DNA from: Flavobacteriales bacterium UBA4474
GTDB taxonomy: Bacteria; Bacteroidota; Bacteroidia; Flavobacteriales_D; Sanyastnellaceae
Assembly (NCBI GenBank): GCA_002389295.1
Contig: DGOE01000081.1
Span: forward strand, 1 to 27,072
Reading direction: 5' to 3'
Length of the DNA: 27,072 nucleotides
This document shows positions 1-8,411 of this stretch, one piece after another (position 1 is the stretch's first letter; each line of letters begins with the position of its first letter). Made by a program: the position numbers and the translations under genes. The notes beneath the pieces are model-generated. The model was given only the letters and a program-made list of their open reading frames with translations, was not told the origin of the DNA and did no database searches.

Positions 1-1077
1 CGCAAAGGATGCAGCGTCTTCAGCTGTGGCCACAGCCGTCCCGGTCTCGCACCCCAATGCGGCAAGGGCGCGTGGCGTGGTCACGCAGGCTCGCGCCAAA
101 GCCATGGCCTCCAGCAATTTGTTTTGCAATCCCGTGTTGACCAGCATGGGTGCTGCAAAGACCGGTGCCGCGAGATAGGCCGCTCGGATGTCCTCCACAT
201 TGCCCATCACCGTGATGTCGGCAGTGGCGAGCGCTTTTACAGAGGCCAGGGGCTGCGCACCACAGATGAGCAGCTTGAGGGGGCGGCCAGCCATTTTTTG
301 GAATTGCGGTGCGACCTCTTGGGCCAAAAACCGTGCGGCCACCACATTGGGCGCATACCCCAGGTTGCCGCAAAAGGCCACGTCATAGGACGCATGGATA
401 CTGGTAAGTGGCGCAGGGTCGGCATCCAATGAGAAAAACGCCGTGTCCACGCCGTTGGGCACCACCAGGACTTCTTCGCGGTCAGGATGGGGCAGCAATT
501 GCCTGTCCTGCTCAGAAATGATGGTGCAGGCATCGAAATACTGCGGCATTCGGTGCTCATAACGCAGCAAACGGCGGCCTTCTTCCAACAGCAAGGGACG
601 CTTCCACCAAGGCGCCCGGTCCGCCTCCCGCTGGGCTCCGGCATGAAGCGTGTCCATGATGTCCAGCACATGCGGCACCTCATCAAGGTCCTTGACATAC
701 TCGGCGGTGCGGACCATTTGCGCCAACAGTGCGTGGGGTTGGCGTTCCAAAATCTCCTTGCGGATCCGGCGCACCAAACGGCGCTCGGTAAAGAGCAGTA
801 CTTGGAATGGGCGCCGGGAAAAGACCGACCACATCATCCGCACAACCGCCTTGACCAGATTCAAGCGGTGCACGGTCACCGACGCACAACGCCCTTGGAT
901 TTGCGTCAATTCTTCCGGCGAGACGGCCCGAAAGCTCAGGCAGTGCAAGTCCACTTCAAAGTGGGCGTTCAACACGGCCAATTGATGGAAAATGCGCAGC
1001 CTGTCACCCTTGTTGAGTGGCAAAGGAAACCGGGGTGTCAACACCGCCAATCGCGGCCGGTCCTCAGGTGTGGGCAT
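1..1077 (-). CDS. Glycosyltransferase family 4-like protein (partial, 3' end outside window)
   Basis: Reading leftwards from an ATG at 1077, the frame stays open for all 359 codons to the window edge, so the C-terminus is missing. The N-terminus (RLAVLTPRFPLPLNKGD) and the block around HVLDIMDTLHAG resemble glycosyltransferases of the TIGR03087 type (exopolysaccharide-associated sugar transferases). The second Rossmann half is present: VVPNGVDT near residue 206, then FCGNLGYAPN, and near the end a sugar-nucleotide binding region with NKLLEAMALA, which carries the first Glu of the family EX7E motif. The probable role is cytoplasmic transfer of a sugar from a nucleotide donor during surface polysaccharide synthesis; donor and acceptor cannot be read from sequence. 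Its start overlaps the stop of the upstream glycosyltransferase by 14 nt, indicating co-transcription and probably coupled translation. The start is well supported by that overlap and by the N-terminal beta strand. Confidence 0.85.
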   Translation of the reverse strand, partial: MPTPEDRPRLAVLTPRFPLPLNKGDRLRIFHQLAVLNAHFEVDLHCLSFRAVSPEELTQIQGRCASVTVHRLNLVKAVVRMMWSVFSRRPFQVLLFTERRLVRRIRKEILERQPHALLAQMVRTAEYVKDLDEVPHVLDIMDTLHAGAQREADRAPWWKRPLLLEEGRRLLRYEHRMPQYFDACTIISEQDRQLLPHPDREEVLVVPNGVDTAFFSLDADPAPLTSIHASYDVAFCGNLGYAPNVVAARFLAQEVAPQFQKMAGRPLKLLICGAQPLASVKALATADITVMGNVEDIRAAYLAAPVFAAPMLVNTGLQNKLLEAMALARACVTTPRALAALGCETGTAVATAEDAASFA

Positions 1078-2272
1078 GCTTTCCATAGAACGCCAGCAGA
1101 GATGCACCGATGCCGTCGCGGTCAAAAGCGCTGTGGGCGGCTTTCCTGCCCGATTCCGAGAGCACAGCCAACCGCTCGGGGTGGTGCAGCAAATCAATCA
1201 GGACATCAGCCAACCCATCCGGTGCCGCCTGCACCACGGCGTTGTCATCCATCAACTCCAGCCCCTGAAGCCCTACATCTGTGGTGGCCACGGGAATGCC
1301 GCGGCTCATGGATTCCACAATTTTCACCCGGATGCCCGCCCCGCGCAGCAGGGGAACCACCAACAGGTCGAATTGGTTTGCAAAGGCTTGGGCATCTGCC
1401 ACCTCTCCGTGATTGAATACCCCGGGAATGTCCTGCCAGGTGTCCGTGGACAGGCCCTTTCCTGCGAGGTGGAATTCGGCGGTAGGGTGGGCCTCACGGA
1501 TGTGGTGCCAAACATGGGTGATGAACCACGCCACACCTTCGCTGTTTGGCCCCCAGTCCATGGCCCCCAAGTGAAATAGCTTCACACCGGGAGCAGCGCC
1601 CGCTTTCCAAGCCACTGATGCATGGTCATCCACCGGGATGCCAAATCCCGCCACGTGAATGGGCCCGGAATACCCCCAATTGCGGTAGCCCATGCCTTCT
1701 TTGGAGCTGATGGCGACAATGGCATCCACCAGGTCCACCACGCTCTTCTCGTAACGCTCCAAAGTGCGGGTCAGGTGCCGGAGCACCAGCCTATTGAGCG
1801 GATTGCGCGTGGCTTTCCAGCGCTGCTCCCAGATTTGGAATTCGTGGTTGTGGCTCCGCAGGGAGATGAGCGCCGTGGGCGCATGTGTGCGGATGGTCTC
1901 GATGTAGGGCGTGGTGTACAGGCTTTCGAGGTGGACCACGTCATAGCGCTCTCGGGAGAGCACCTTTTTGATGACCATGGCGTACTGGTGGCTGTAAAAT
2001 CGGGAGATGTTGTAGGAATCACCGTTGAGCAAGGCGATGTAGGCATCCCGGAGGTCCAGCCCCGTTTCGAGATTGACCCCCTCGATGTCCGTTTGCTCCA
2101 CGTATTCCACATCGAGGGCGTCCAAATCAAGGGGGTGCTTGCGCGTGATGGCCGTCAGGACCTTCACTTGTGCCCCGTTGTTCATGAGACCGGTCGTGAT
2201 CGCATCAATGGCAAGGCAACCGCCATCGATGGATGGGCGTGGCGGTTTGTGACACAATTGGAGGATCCGCAT
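1064..2272 (-). CDS. Glycosyltransferase family 4 (GT-B fold)
   Basis: About 402 residues beginning MRILQLCHKPPRP, a typical GT-B N-terminal strand and glycine-rich loop (SIDGGCLAI). An acceptor-side region follows (DVVHLESLYTTPY), then the donor half with KLFHLGAMDWGPN, FHLAGKG and the EX7E-type segment VKIVESMSRGIPVATT. This places it among family 4 retaining glycosyltransferases acting at the cytoplasmic face on a lipid- or protein-linked glycan; the specific sugar is unknown. I chose the ATG at 2272 over an in-frame TTG at 2284 because the protein then begins directly with the first beta strand. It follows the lptF stop (2286) by 13 nt and overlaps the next glycosyltransferase by 14 nt, so the three genes form one minus-strand operon. 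No Shine-Dalgarno sequence is evident, as is usual in Bacteroidota. Confidence 0.9.
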   Translation of the reverse strand: MRILQLCHKPPRPSIDGGCLAIDAITTGLMNNGAQVKVLTAITRKHPLDLDALDVEYVEQTDIEGVNLETGLDLRDAYIALLNGDSYNISRFYSHQYAMVIKKVLSRERYDVVHLESLYTTPYIETIRTHAPTALISLRSHNHEFQIWEQRWKATRNPLNRLVLRHLTRTLERYEKSVVDLVDAIVAISSKEGMGYRNWGYSGPIHVAGFGIPVDDHASVAWKAGAAPGVKLFHLGAMDWGPNSEGVAWFITHVWHHIREAHPTAEFHLAGKGLSTDTWQDIPGVFNHGEVADAQAFANQFDLLVVPLLRGAGIRVKIVESMSRGIPVATTDVGLQGLELMDDNAVVQAAPDGLADVLIDLLHHPERLAVLSESGRKAAHSAFDRDGIGASLLAFYGKHAHT

Positions 2273-2285
2273 TTGGAGTGGCAAT

Positions 2286-3689
2286 TTATCCGGCTGAGCG
2301 GGACCTGGAAAAGGGACGCCAGGAAAATTCGCGGGCGGCGCGAAGATTCAACAAGAATGCCGCAGGCAGCATGATCATGGTGCCCATCCACATGCCCCAT
2401 GCCGGAGAGAGTGCCCCGGAACGCACCATGCGCTCGCCCATGATGGTGATGATGTAGTAGAGCACAAACAGCAGGATGGCGAGCACGGTGGGCAAACCCA
2501 GTCCGCCCTTGCGGATGATGGCGCCCAACGGTGCACCGATGAGAAAGAGCAGGATGCAGGCTGAGGACAGAAACAACTTGCGGTGCCATTCAATGGCATG
2601 ACGGTCCGAGAGGGCACGCTTGGACCGCCGGTCGTCCGCTTGATTGCGCGCAGTCTGAATGGCGTTGCGCAGCATGTCCCGCGCGGCATCGTGCACGCGC
2701 CGGTCAGCGGAAGGCCCGAGCCGGGCGAGCCAATCTGCATGGACGGCGGAAGTGTCCAATGGAAATACCGGTCCGGCGTTGTGCACCGGTTTGTTCATGC
2801 TGCGGTGGCCAAAAGCGCGCAAGGAGGCGGCCAATTGGGTGCGCTCTGCCTCCAGCGAGTCGATGGCGCCGGCAAGCTGTCCCAAACTCATCATTTCATA
2901 CGCCCGTTTGAAGAGCGCCTCATCCGCTTTGGAAAAGTCCAAGCTGCTCAGGTCAATCCGGATCCGCTGCGCATCGAATTGTGTGCGCAGGTGGGGGTAG
3001 GTGCGGTCGCGTTGGCGCACGCCAGGCTCCAAGCGTTCCTCGTGGCTGGCGCCCTCTTCGAGGTCCAACACCAGAAAACGCCCCGCAGGCGAAGTCCGCA
3101 TGGTGCCGCGTTTGGCCTTGATGACCAGGCCAGCGCCATCCCTTCCGCCGCCGTGGTGGTGGATGAGCACGTTATCCAATGCGCCGGTCTCGTTCACCAC
3201 CTCGCCCGCGCGAATGGCATAGCCTTCGATGCCGTTGTAGAACACCCCGTTTTCCAAATTCAGCGTGGGCTTTTTGCGGGTGACGCTGTACAGCAGGGTG
3301 CGGAATTTCAGATTGGCCACAGGCCATGCATGGTTGGCAAAAAGCAGGGCGCCACCGGCCACAAAGCACATGGCCACCACCAAGGGGCGCATGATCCTGC
3401 CGAGCCGCATGCCGGAGGACTTCAGTGCCGTCAATTCATGGTGTTCGGCAAGGGAACCCAAGGTCATGATGCTGCTCATGAGGATGGCCAGGGGCAAGGC
3501 GAGGTTGACCAGCCGTGCCGAGGCGTAGAGCAGGAGCTCCAGCACCACGTGCACTGCCAACCCTTTGCCGATGAGCTCGTCGGCGTACACCCACAGGAAC
3601 TGCATGTCCAAAAAGAACAAGGCAACCAAAAAGGTGATGACAAAGGGCCCCAAAAAGGATTTGAGCAAGAGCCGGGTGGTGCGCTTCAC
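2286..3689 (-). CDS. lptF: LptF/LptG family (YjgP/YjgQ) lipopolysaccharide export permease
   Basis: 467 residues with the family layout: N-terminal cytoplasmic helix and two or three membrane spans (LLLKSFLGPFVITFLVALFF; LVNLALPLAILMSSIMTLG), a large periplasmic beta-jellyroll region (roughly residues 130-250), a charged linker, then three C-terminal spans (KLFLSSACILLFLIGAPLGA; VLAILLFVLYYIITIMGE; and the last span). It is an inner-membrane permease of the LptBFG ABC transporter that extracts lipopolysaccharide and feeds the LptC-A-D bridge. The sequence following the first helix (MQFLWVYADELIGKGL) is typical of Bacteroidota LptF. The start is a GTG at 3689; no upstream in-frame ATG exists before a stop, and this start gives the conserved N-terminal motif. 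It heads an operon with two glycosyltransferases, a logical envelope grouping. The linker at about residues 290-350 is poorly conserved-looking and rich in Arg/Asp. Confidence 0.92.
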   Translation of the reverse strand: MKRTTRLLLKSFLGPFVITFLVALFFLDMQFLWVYADELIGKGLAVHVVLELLLYASARLVNLALPLAILMSSIMTLGSLAEHHELTALKSSGMRLGRIMRPLVVAMCFVAGGALLFANHAWPVANLKFRTLLYSVTRKKPTLNLENGVFYNGIEGYAIRAGEVVNETGALDNVLIHHHGGGRDGAGLVIKAKRGTMRTSPAGRFLVLDLEEGASHEERLEPGVRQRDRTYPHLRTQFDAQRIRIDLSSLDFSKADEALFKRAYEMMSLGQLAGAIDSLEAERTQLAASLRAFGHRSMNKPVHNAGPVFPLDTSAVHADWLARLGPSADRRVHDAARDMLRNAIQTARNQADDRRSKRALSDRHAIEWHRKLFLSSACILLFLIGAPLGAIIRKGGLGLPTVLAILLFVLYYIITIMGERMVRSGALSPAWGMWMGTMIMLPAAFLLNLRAAREFSWRPFSRSRSAG

Positions 3690-3755
3690 GGGGTGATGGA
3701 GGGTTGCCGAACAGGGAACACGTCAACTAAACGGCATGTTAGGTGCAAGATTGCC

Positions 3756-3763
3756 TAATTTTC
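3756..3763 (+). promoter_or_regulatory. Possible Bacteroidota -7 box upstream of the M49 peptidase
   Basis: TAATTTTC matches the Bacteroidota sigma-70 -7 consensus TAnnTTTG at all but the last base and lies 19 nt before the ATG at 3783, inside the 93-nt region between the divergent lptF and peptidase genes. I see no matching -33 TTG at the expected spacing, so this is weak support only. Confidence 0.25.
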
Positions 3764-3782
3764 GCGCCACAAGCCCTGCTCA

Positions 3783-5885
3783 ATGCACAACAATTCCCAC
3801 ACACTTGGTGGATTCTCTCAACGGATCCTCGCTCTTCTTTTTCCTGTCCTCCTCATCACGGGGTGCGCGGGGCCTTCATCGGACCTCGGTGATGACGGCA
3901 CGCCGGCAGAAGTCACCGAAAGCCAAGCAGGTACTGCCGACGCCAAGGGGTTTGTCTGGCAGACGGAGCAGTTTGCCGATTTGAAGCTCATCCGCTACCA
4001 GGTGCCGGGCTGGGGCAAACTGAGCGACGACCAGCAAAAGCTCGTGTACTGCCTCACCCAAGCCGGCCTGAGCGGTCGCGACGTGATGTATGACCAAAAC
4101 AACCGCTACAACCTCCGTGTGCGAAACATGATCGACGAGGCCCACCGCAATTTCTCCGGAGACCGGGGGACAAAGGGGTGGCAGCGGTTCCACACCTTTG
4201 CCAAGCGCGTGTGGTTCTCCAACGGCATTCACCACCATTATTCCAACGCCAAGCTCACGCCCGAATGCAGCCGCAATTACTTCGAGCACGTGCTGGAAAA
4301 CAGCGGCATGGCTTCGGATGCCGGCACATCCGAGGTCTTGGACATGCTTTATGACCCCGCCAAGGAGGCCAAAAAAGTGGAGCTCGACGCCACCAAAGGC
4401 CTGGTAGAATCCAGCGCCATCAACTTCTACGCGCCCGATGTGAGCACGGAGGAGGCCCAGGCGTACTTCGCCAATTACAATGTGGACCGGGCCAAGCCGG
4501 TTGAAAAGGGATTGAACAGCCGTTTGGTCAAGGACGCCGAAGGCAACGTCACAGAAGAAGTCTACAAGGTGGGTGGGCTCTATGGCCCCGCCCTCGAGCA
4601 GGTGTGTTACTGGTTGGAAAAGGCCCAGCAATATGCCGAAAATGACAAGCAGGGTGCCGCTTTGCGCCACCTGGTGGACTACTACCGCACGGGTGACTTG
4701 GAGAAGTGGAGCCTGTACAACATCAACTGGGTGCGCGACACCGAAGGTGACATCGACTACATCAACGGATTTGTAGAGGTCTACAACGACCCACTGGGCT
4801 TTACGGGCAGTTACGAGACCATCGTGCAGATCAAGGATTTCGAAGCCTCAGAGCGGATGGCCGTCATGATGGACAATGCACAGTGGTTTGAAGACCACAT
4901 GCCCTTCATGGAGGAGCACAAGAAAAAAGAAGTGGTGGGCATCACCTACAACGTCGTCAACGTGGTGGGCGAAGCGGGAGACGCGTCACCCAGTACGCCG
5001 ATCGGTGTGAACCTCCCCAACGCGAACTGGATCCGCACCATGCACGGATCCAAAAGCGTGAGCCTGGGCAACATCATCGATGCCTACGACAAGGCGGGCG
5101 GAAGCGGCATGACAGACGAATTTGCCTTTGACGACGTGGAAAAAAAGCGCGCGGGTTCCCACGGCACGATGGCAGGAAAAATTCACACCGCTTTTCACGA
5201 AGTCATCGGCCATGCCAGTGGCCAGCTCGAGCCCGGAGTAGAGGAGCCCGCCAGCACGCTCAAGGAGTATGCCAGCACCATGGAGGAGGGCCGCGCCGAC
5301 CTGGTCGCCCTGTACTTTATGCTGGACGAAAAGCTCATCGAATTGGGGCTCGTCAAAAACCTCGAAACCGGTCGCGCAGAGTACGACAGCTACATCCGAA
5401 ACGGCATGCTGATGCAGTTGCGCCGCTTGGAAGTAGGTGCTGACATCGAAGAAGCCCACATGAGAAACCGGGCCTGGGTCAGCCACTGGATGGTGGAGCG
5501 CGCCGCAGAGGACAACTGCATCCGCGAAATCAAGCGCGAGGGCAAGACCTACTACAACATCGAGGACTACGATCGGGTGCGCGTGCTGTTTGGAGAACTG
5601 CTCAAGGAAGTACAGCGCATCAAGTCGCAAGGGGACTATGCTGCCGCCAAAGCCCTCGTCGAGGGTTACGGAGTGAAGGTCGATCCGGCCATCCACCAAG
5701 AGGTGCTGACCCGCGCGGAGGCATTGGGCATTGCGCCCTATGGAGGTTTCATCAACCCCATGCTGGAAGCTGAGACCAATGAAGCAGGGGATATCCTGAG
5801 CGTGAAGCTGTCTTATCCCGACGACTTTACAGAGCAGATGTTGGGTTACGATGCGGCATACAACTTCCTGCCGCTCGAGAATTGA
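3783..5885 (+). CDS. Dipeptidyl-peptidase III (peptidase family M49), lipoprotein
   Basis: 700 residues. The N-terminus carries a lipoprotein signal peptide (ALLFPVLLITGC, Cys about residue 28), so the enzyme is predicted to be lipid-anchored in the periplasm or outer membrane. The family M49 zinc signature HEVIGH is at residues 472-477 (the family HEXXGH motif), and the second zinc/catalytic motif EEGRAD is at 501-506 (family EExRA[D/E]). Known members remove dipeptides from the N-terminus of oligopeptides and use two His plus a Glu as zinc ligands; all are present. Length is normal for the family. It diverges from lptF, and its stop codon overlaps the start of the next small gene (TGATG). 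Export fits a role in peptide scavenging, as with other Bacteroidota DPP III enzymes, whereas eukaryotic DPP III is mainly cytosolic. Confidence 0.93.
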   Translation: MHNNSHTLGGFSQRILALLFPVLLITGCAGPSSDLGDDGTPAEVTESQAGTADAKGFVWQTEQFADLKLIRYQVPGWGKLSDDQQKLVYCLTQAGLSGRDVMYDQNNRYNLRVRNMIDEAHRNFSGDRGTKGWQRFHTFAKRVWFSNGIHHHYSNAKLTPECSRNYFEHVLENSGMASDAGTSEVLDMLYDPAKEAKKVELDATKGLVESSAINFYAPDVSTEEAQAYFANYNVDRAKPVEKGLNSRLVKDAEGNVTEEVYKVGGLYGPALEQVCYWLEKAQQYAENDKQGAALRHLVDYYRTGDLEKWSLYNINWVRDTEGDIDYINGFVEVYNDPLGFTGSYETIVQIKDFEASERMAVMMDNAQWFEDHMPFMEEHKKKEVVGITYNVVNVVGEAGDASPSTPIGVNLPNANWIRTMHGSKSVSLGNIIDAYDKAGGSGMTDEFAFDDVEKKRAGSHGTMAGKIHTAFHEVIGHASGQLEPGVEEPASTLKEYASTMEEGRADLVALYFMLDEKLIELGLVKNLETGRAEYDSYIRNGMLMQLRRLEVGADIEEAHMRNRAWVSHWMVERAAEDNCIREIKREGKTYYNIEDYDRVRVLFGELLKEVQRIKSQGDYAAAKALVEGYGVKVDPAIHQEVLTRAEALGIAPYGGFINPMLEAETNEAGDILSVKLSYPDDFTEQMLGYDAAYNFLPLEN

Positions 5886-6178
5886 TGGAAGCGCAACAAC
5901 CAAGCCCTGCTGAGCAGCGCCTTGAGGCGCGAAAGTTGGCCTTGATCCAAGCCCTGATCACACTGGATCGGGAAGAAGACGTGCTGGCCCTTGAATCGGT
6001 AATGGGGGAGGTGCAGGAGAACATCCGCGCCGGACAGCTGGTCATTGGGTATCGGCCCACCGGAAGTCCGGTGCTTAAGCAACGCTTTCTCGACCGCTTA
6101 CGTCATACCCTACACGACCTGAACCACGATGAATTCGTATCCCTTTCCGACCTTGAGCAGCGCGCTGCCGATTGGTGA
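5885..6178 (+). CDS. Small antitoxin-like protein, no toxin partner
   Basis: 97 residues, acidic and charged, predicted mostly helical. The ATG at 5885 shares one base with the TGA of the peptidase gene (TGATG), which suggests translational coupling. The layout resembles small Bacteroidota antitoxin-like or addiction-module-associated proteins: an N-terminal helix that ends in a 'LIQALITLDREEDVLALE' type segment, a middle 'GYRPTGSPV' turn, and a C-terminus 'SLSDLEQRAADW', similar to the '..LE.E...W' endings of such proteins. This is recognition by pattern only. Antitoxins of this kind normally precede a RelE/ParE toxin, but the next gene is a secreted T9SS protein, so the gene is an orphan or has another role. 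An in-frame TTG at 5882 is an alternative start of little consequence. Confidence 0.6.
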   Translation: MEAQQPSPAEQRLEARKLALIQALITLDREEDVLALESVMGEVQENIRAGQLVIGYRPTGSPVLKQRFLDRLRHTLHDLNHDEFVSLSDLEQRAADW

Positions 6179-6191
6179 AAACAGCCGCCTG

Positions 6192-7607
6192 ATGATGGCC
6201 GCCTTGATGGCGTCCTTTTTGTGGCTACCCCTCCAATTTTCCGCTCAGGTGCCTTGCGTTGATGGGGTGGCGGGGCAATACCCCTGCGGTGGCATTGACC
6301 TCATGAGCGTCAGGACGTTTGAGGAGATGGGCGGTACGCCTCCGGGCAATGGAAACGACTGCTGGGGCTGGTCCAGGGACGGCAGGGAGTTCGTCCTTTT
6401 TGGACGGAGCGACGGCACGTCCATTGTGGAGATCACCGACCCGGTAAACCCCGTCATGATCGCTGACCTGCCCACGGCCTCCGTGCCCAGTTTGTGGCGC
6501 GACATCAAGGTCATTGGAGACCATGCCTTCATCGTCAGCGAAGCCGGCGAGCACGGTATGCAGGTCATCGACCTCGACCAGGTACCGACCATGGAACCCA
6601 TGTCAGAATTGGCCATGACCGCGCTGTACACGGGCTTTGGGGGCGCGCACAATGTGGTCGCCAACCCCGAGACGCAGTTCATCTATGGCGTGGGCACCAA
6701 CACCTTCAATGGCGGGTTGCACATTGTCGATGTGTCCAATCCGGCAGACCCCACCTTGGCAGGGGCTTGGGACGAATTCTACGTACACGACGCCCAGGTG
6801 GTCGTATACACCGGTCCTGACACCGACCACAACGGCAAAGAAATCGCCTTCACCTTCAATGGATTTAGCGGTTTCCACATCGTGGATGTAGAAGACAAAA
6901 CGGATTGCCAAACCCTCTCTGGCCTGGCCGGTGAGGAGTTCATCTACACCCACCAAGGGTGGTTGACCGAAGACCAGCGTTTCATCCTCATGAACGATGA
7001 AATGGACGAGTCGGCCGGCATCGCCGAGCAGACCCGCACGTGGGTGTGCGACGTCCAGGATCTGGACAACCCCGTGCTCCTCGGTTACCATGAGGGCGCG
7101 CTCTCGGTCACCGACCACAACCTCTACACCCACAACGGCTTGGTATATGAAGCCAACTACTACGCGGGAATCCAGGTGCTGGACATTGTCAATGCCGCCA
7201 ACCTGCAGTTCGAGCAGGTGGCCTTCTTTGACACCAACCCCTTTAGTGACCAAACGGGCACCTCGGGCGGCGCCTGGAGCGTGTACCCCTACTTTGAAAG
7301 TGGCAACGTAGCCATCAGCACCCAATCGCACCTGTTTGTCGTGCGGCCAACCGGCTTTGCTTCAGCGGTGACCCCGTTGGAAGAGGCGGCATTTTTGACA
7401 CTGACGGTCGAAAACGGTGAAGTACAGGTCCACGCTGGCGGCACCCTGGGCGGTCCGCTCTACGTTTTTGATGCCATGGGACGAAAGCAGGCCGAGTGGC
7501 CCGTGTTGCAAGGCGCAGTGTCTACGTGGTTCGTCGACGGCTGGGCGCCCGGTGTGTACATCGTGCGTTCGGAAAGCGGGTTGCAGCGGCGGTTCACCGT
7601 GCACTGA
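6192..7607 (+). CDS. Choice-of-anchor B family secreted protein with T9SS sorting domain
   Basis: 471 residues from the ATG at 6192, which begins a clean signal peptide (MMAALMASFLWLPLQFSAQ). A longer in-frame ATG at 6129 would overlap the upstream gene by 50 nt and precede the signal sequence, so I prefer 6192, 13 nt after the upstream stop. The body is a series of LVIvp-like beta-propeller blades: repeated 'GTSIVEITDP', 'GMQVIDLDQV', 'GLHIVDVSNPADP', 'GFHIVDVEDK', 'GIQVLDIVNA', the pattern of TIGR04312 choice-of-anchor B proteins. The last 80 residues or so (LYVFDAMGRKQAEWP ... GWAPGVYIVRSESG) form a type A T9SS C-terminal sorting domain. Predicted fate: Sec export, T9SS passage of the outer membrane, cleavage of the tail and release or attachment at the surface. 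Function of the propeller is unknown; no catalytic motif is seen. Confidence 0.88.
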   Translation: MMAALMASFLWLPLQFSAQVPCVDGVAGQYPCGGIDLMSVRTFEEMGGTPPGNGNDCWGWSRDGREFVLFGRSDGTSIVEITDPVNPVMIADLPTASVPSLWRDIKVIGDHAFIVSEAGEHGMQVIDLDQVPTMEPMSELAMTALYTGFGGAHNVVANPETQFIYGVGTNTFNGGLHIVDVSNPADPTLAGAWDEFYVHDAQVVVYTGPDTDHNGKEIAFTFNGFSGFHIVDVEDKTDCQTLSGLAGEEFIYTHQGWLTEDQRFILMNDEMDESAGIAEQTRTWVCDVQDLDNPVLLGYHEGALSVTDHNLYTHNGLVYEANYYAGIQVLDIVNAANLQFEQVAFFDTNPFSDQTGTSGGAWSVYPYFESGNVAISTQSHLFVVRPTGFASAVTPLEEAAFLTLTVENGEVQVHAGGTLGGPLYVFDAMGRKQAEWPVLQGAVSTWFVDGWAPGVYIVRSESGLQRRFTVH

Positions 7608-7616
7608 CCCCTTCAA

Positions 7617-8411
7617 TCAATGGGAAGCCAGCGCTTCCTCCAACCTTTCGACCAGCTTGGCACCTTCTATCCGGGAAGTGATGCGGCCCTCCTTGGCCAG
7701 GGAGTACGTGCCCGTTTCTTCGCTGAGGACCAGGGCCACCGCGTCGGTTTGCTCGGAGATGCCCAGTGCGGCGCGGTGCCGGGTGCCGAATTGAGAAGGG
7801 AGGTCAATTCTACCGGTGACGGGCAAGATGCCACCAGCCCATGTGAGCCGGTCGCCTTCTATGCAGGCAGCGCCGTCGTGCAACGGGCTCGCTTTTTCAA
7901 ACAGCGCCACCATCAGTCCCGATGAAATTTTGGCGTCCACCGCGCGGGTGCCGGTGACCACCGGCATGGGGTCCGCATCCCGCTTGAAGACCAACAGTGC
8001 ACCCAATCCGCGTTTGCGGCATTCCTCCAGTCCCTCCCTGAGGGCCTCCCACGCCTCGTTCCTGTCCATCTGCACCGCGGTCCTCCCCAACATGCGCTGC
8101 ACCCAAGTCGGCGCTCCGGAGAGGAGCTGCCGGTTCCCGATCAGCAGCAGGAACTGCCGCAATTCTTGCTGGAACACAATCAGCAGCGCGATGACCCCCA
8201 CGCCAATGAACTGCCCCAGCACTTCCGCGAGCATGCGCATCTGCAAGGCATCCACAATTTGGTATACCAGGTAGATGGCCAGGATGCCCAAAAAAATCCG
8301 GATGGCCGCTGTGCCCCGCGTGAGCCTGTAAAGCTGATAGAGGATGGCGGCCACGGCCAGGATATCCAAAATCTGCCAGGGGCCGAGGTGTAGGGCGGGT
8401 TGTTCAATCAT
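7617..8411 (-). CDS. cdaA: Diadenylate cyclase (CdaA/DacA type)
   Basis: 264 residues. Three N-terminal membrane helices (residues about 12-85: ILDILAVAAILYQLY, IRIFLGILAIYLVY, VGVIALLIVF) precede a DisA_N diadenylate cyclase domain. Catalytic motifs are intact: DGA at residues 179-181 (PLHDGA) and RHR at 211-213 (GTRHRAALG). The enzyme condenses two ATP into cyclic di-AMP at the inner face of the membrane; in other bacteria c-di-AMP controls potassium and osmolyte uptake and cell-wall homeostasis. The start ATG lies 8 nt inside the end of folP, so the pair is translationally linked. A folP-cdaA pairing is familiar in Bacteroidota. The gene converges on the choice-of-anchor-B gene with only 9 nt between stops. 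No CdaR-like regulator gene is adjacent. Confidence 0.95.
   Translation of the reverse strand: MIEQPALHLGPWQILDILAVAAILYQLYRLTRGTAAIRIFLGILAIYLVYQIVDALQMRMLAEVLGQFIGVGVIALLIVFQQELRQFLLLIGNRQLLSGAPTWVQRMLGRTAVQMDRNEAWEALREGLEECRKRGLGALLVFKRDADPMPVVTGTRAVDAKISSGLMVALFEKASPLHDGAACIEGDRLTWAGGILPVTGRIDLPSQFGTRHRAALGISEQTDAVALVLSEETGTYSLAKEGRITSRIEGAKLVERLEEALASH

Noticed and set aside
2583..3758. 391-codon plus-strand open frame opposite lptF
   Set aside because: Antisense artefact of GC-rich coding sequence; lptF has the expected membrane topology and family motifs.
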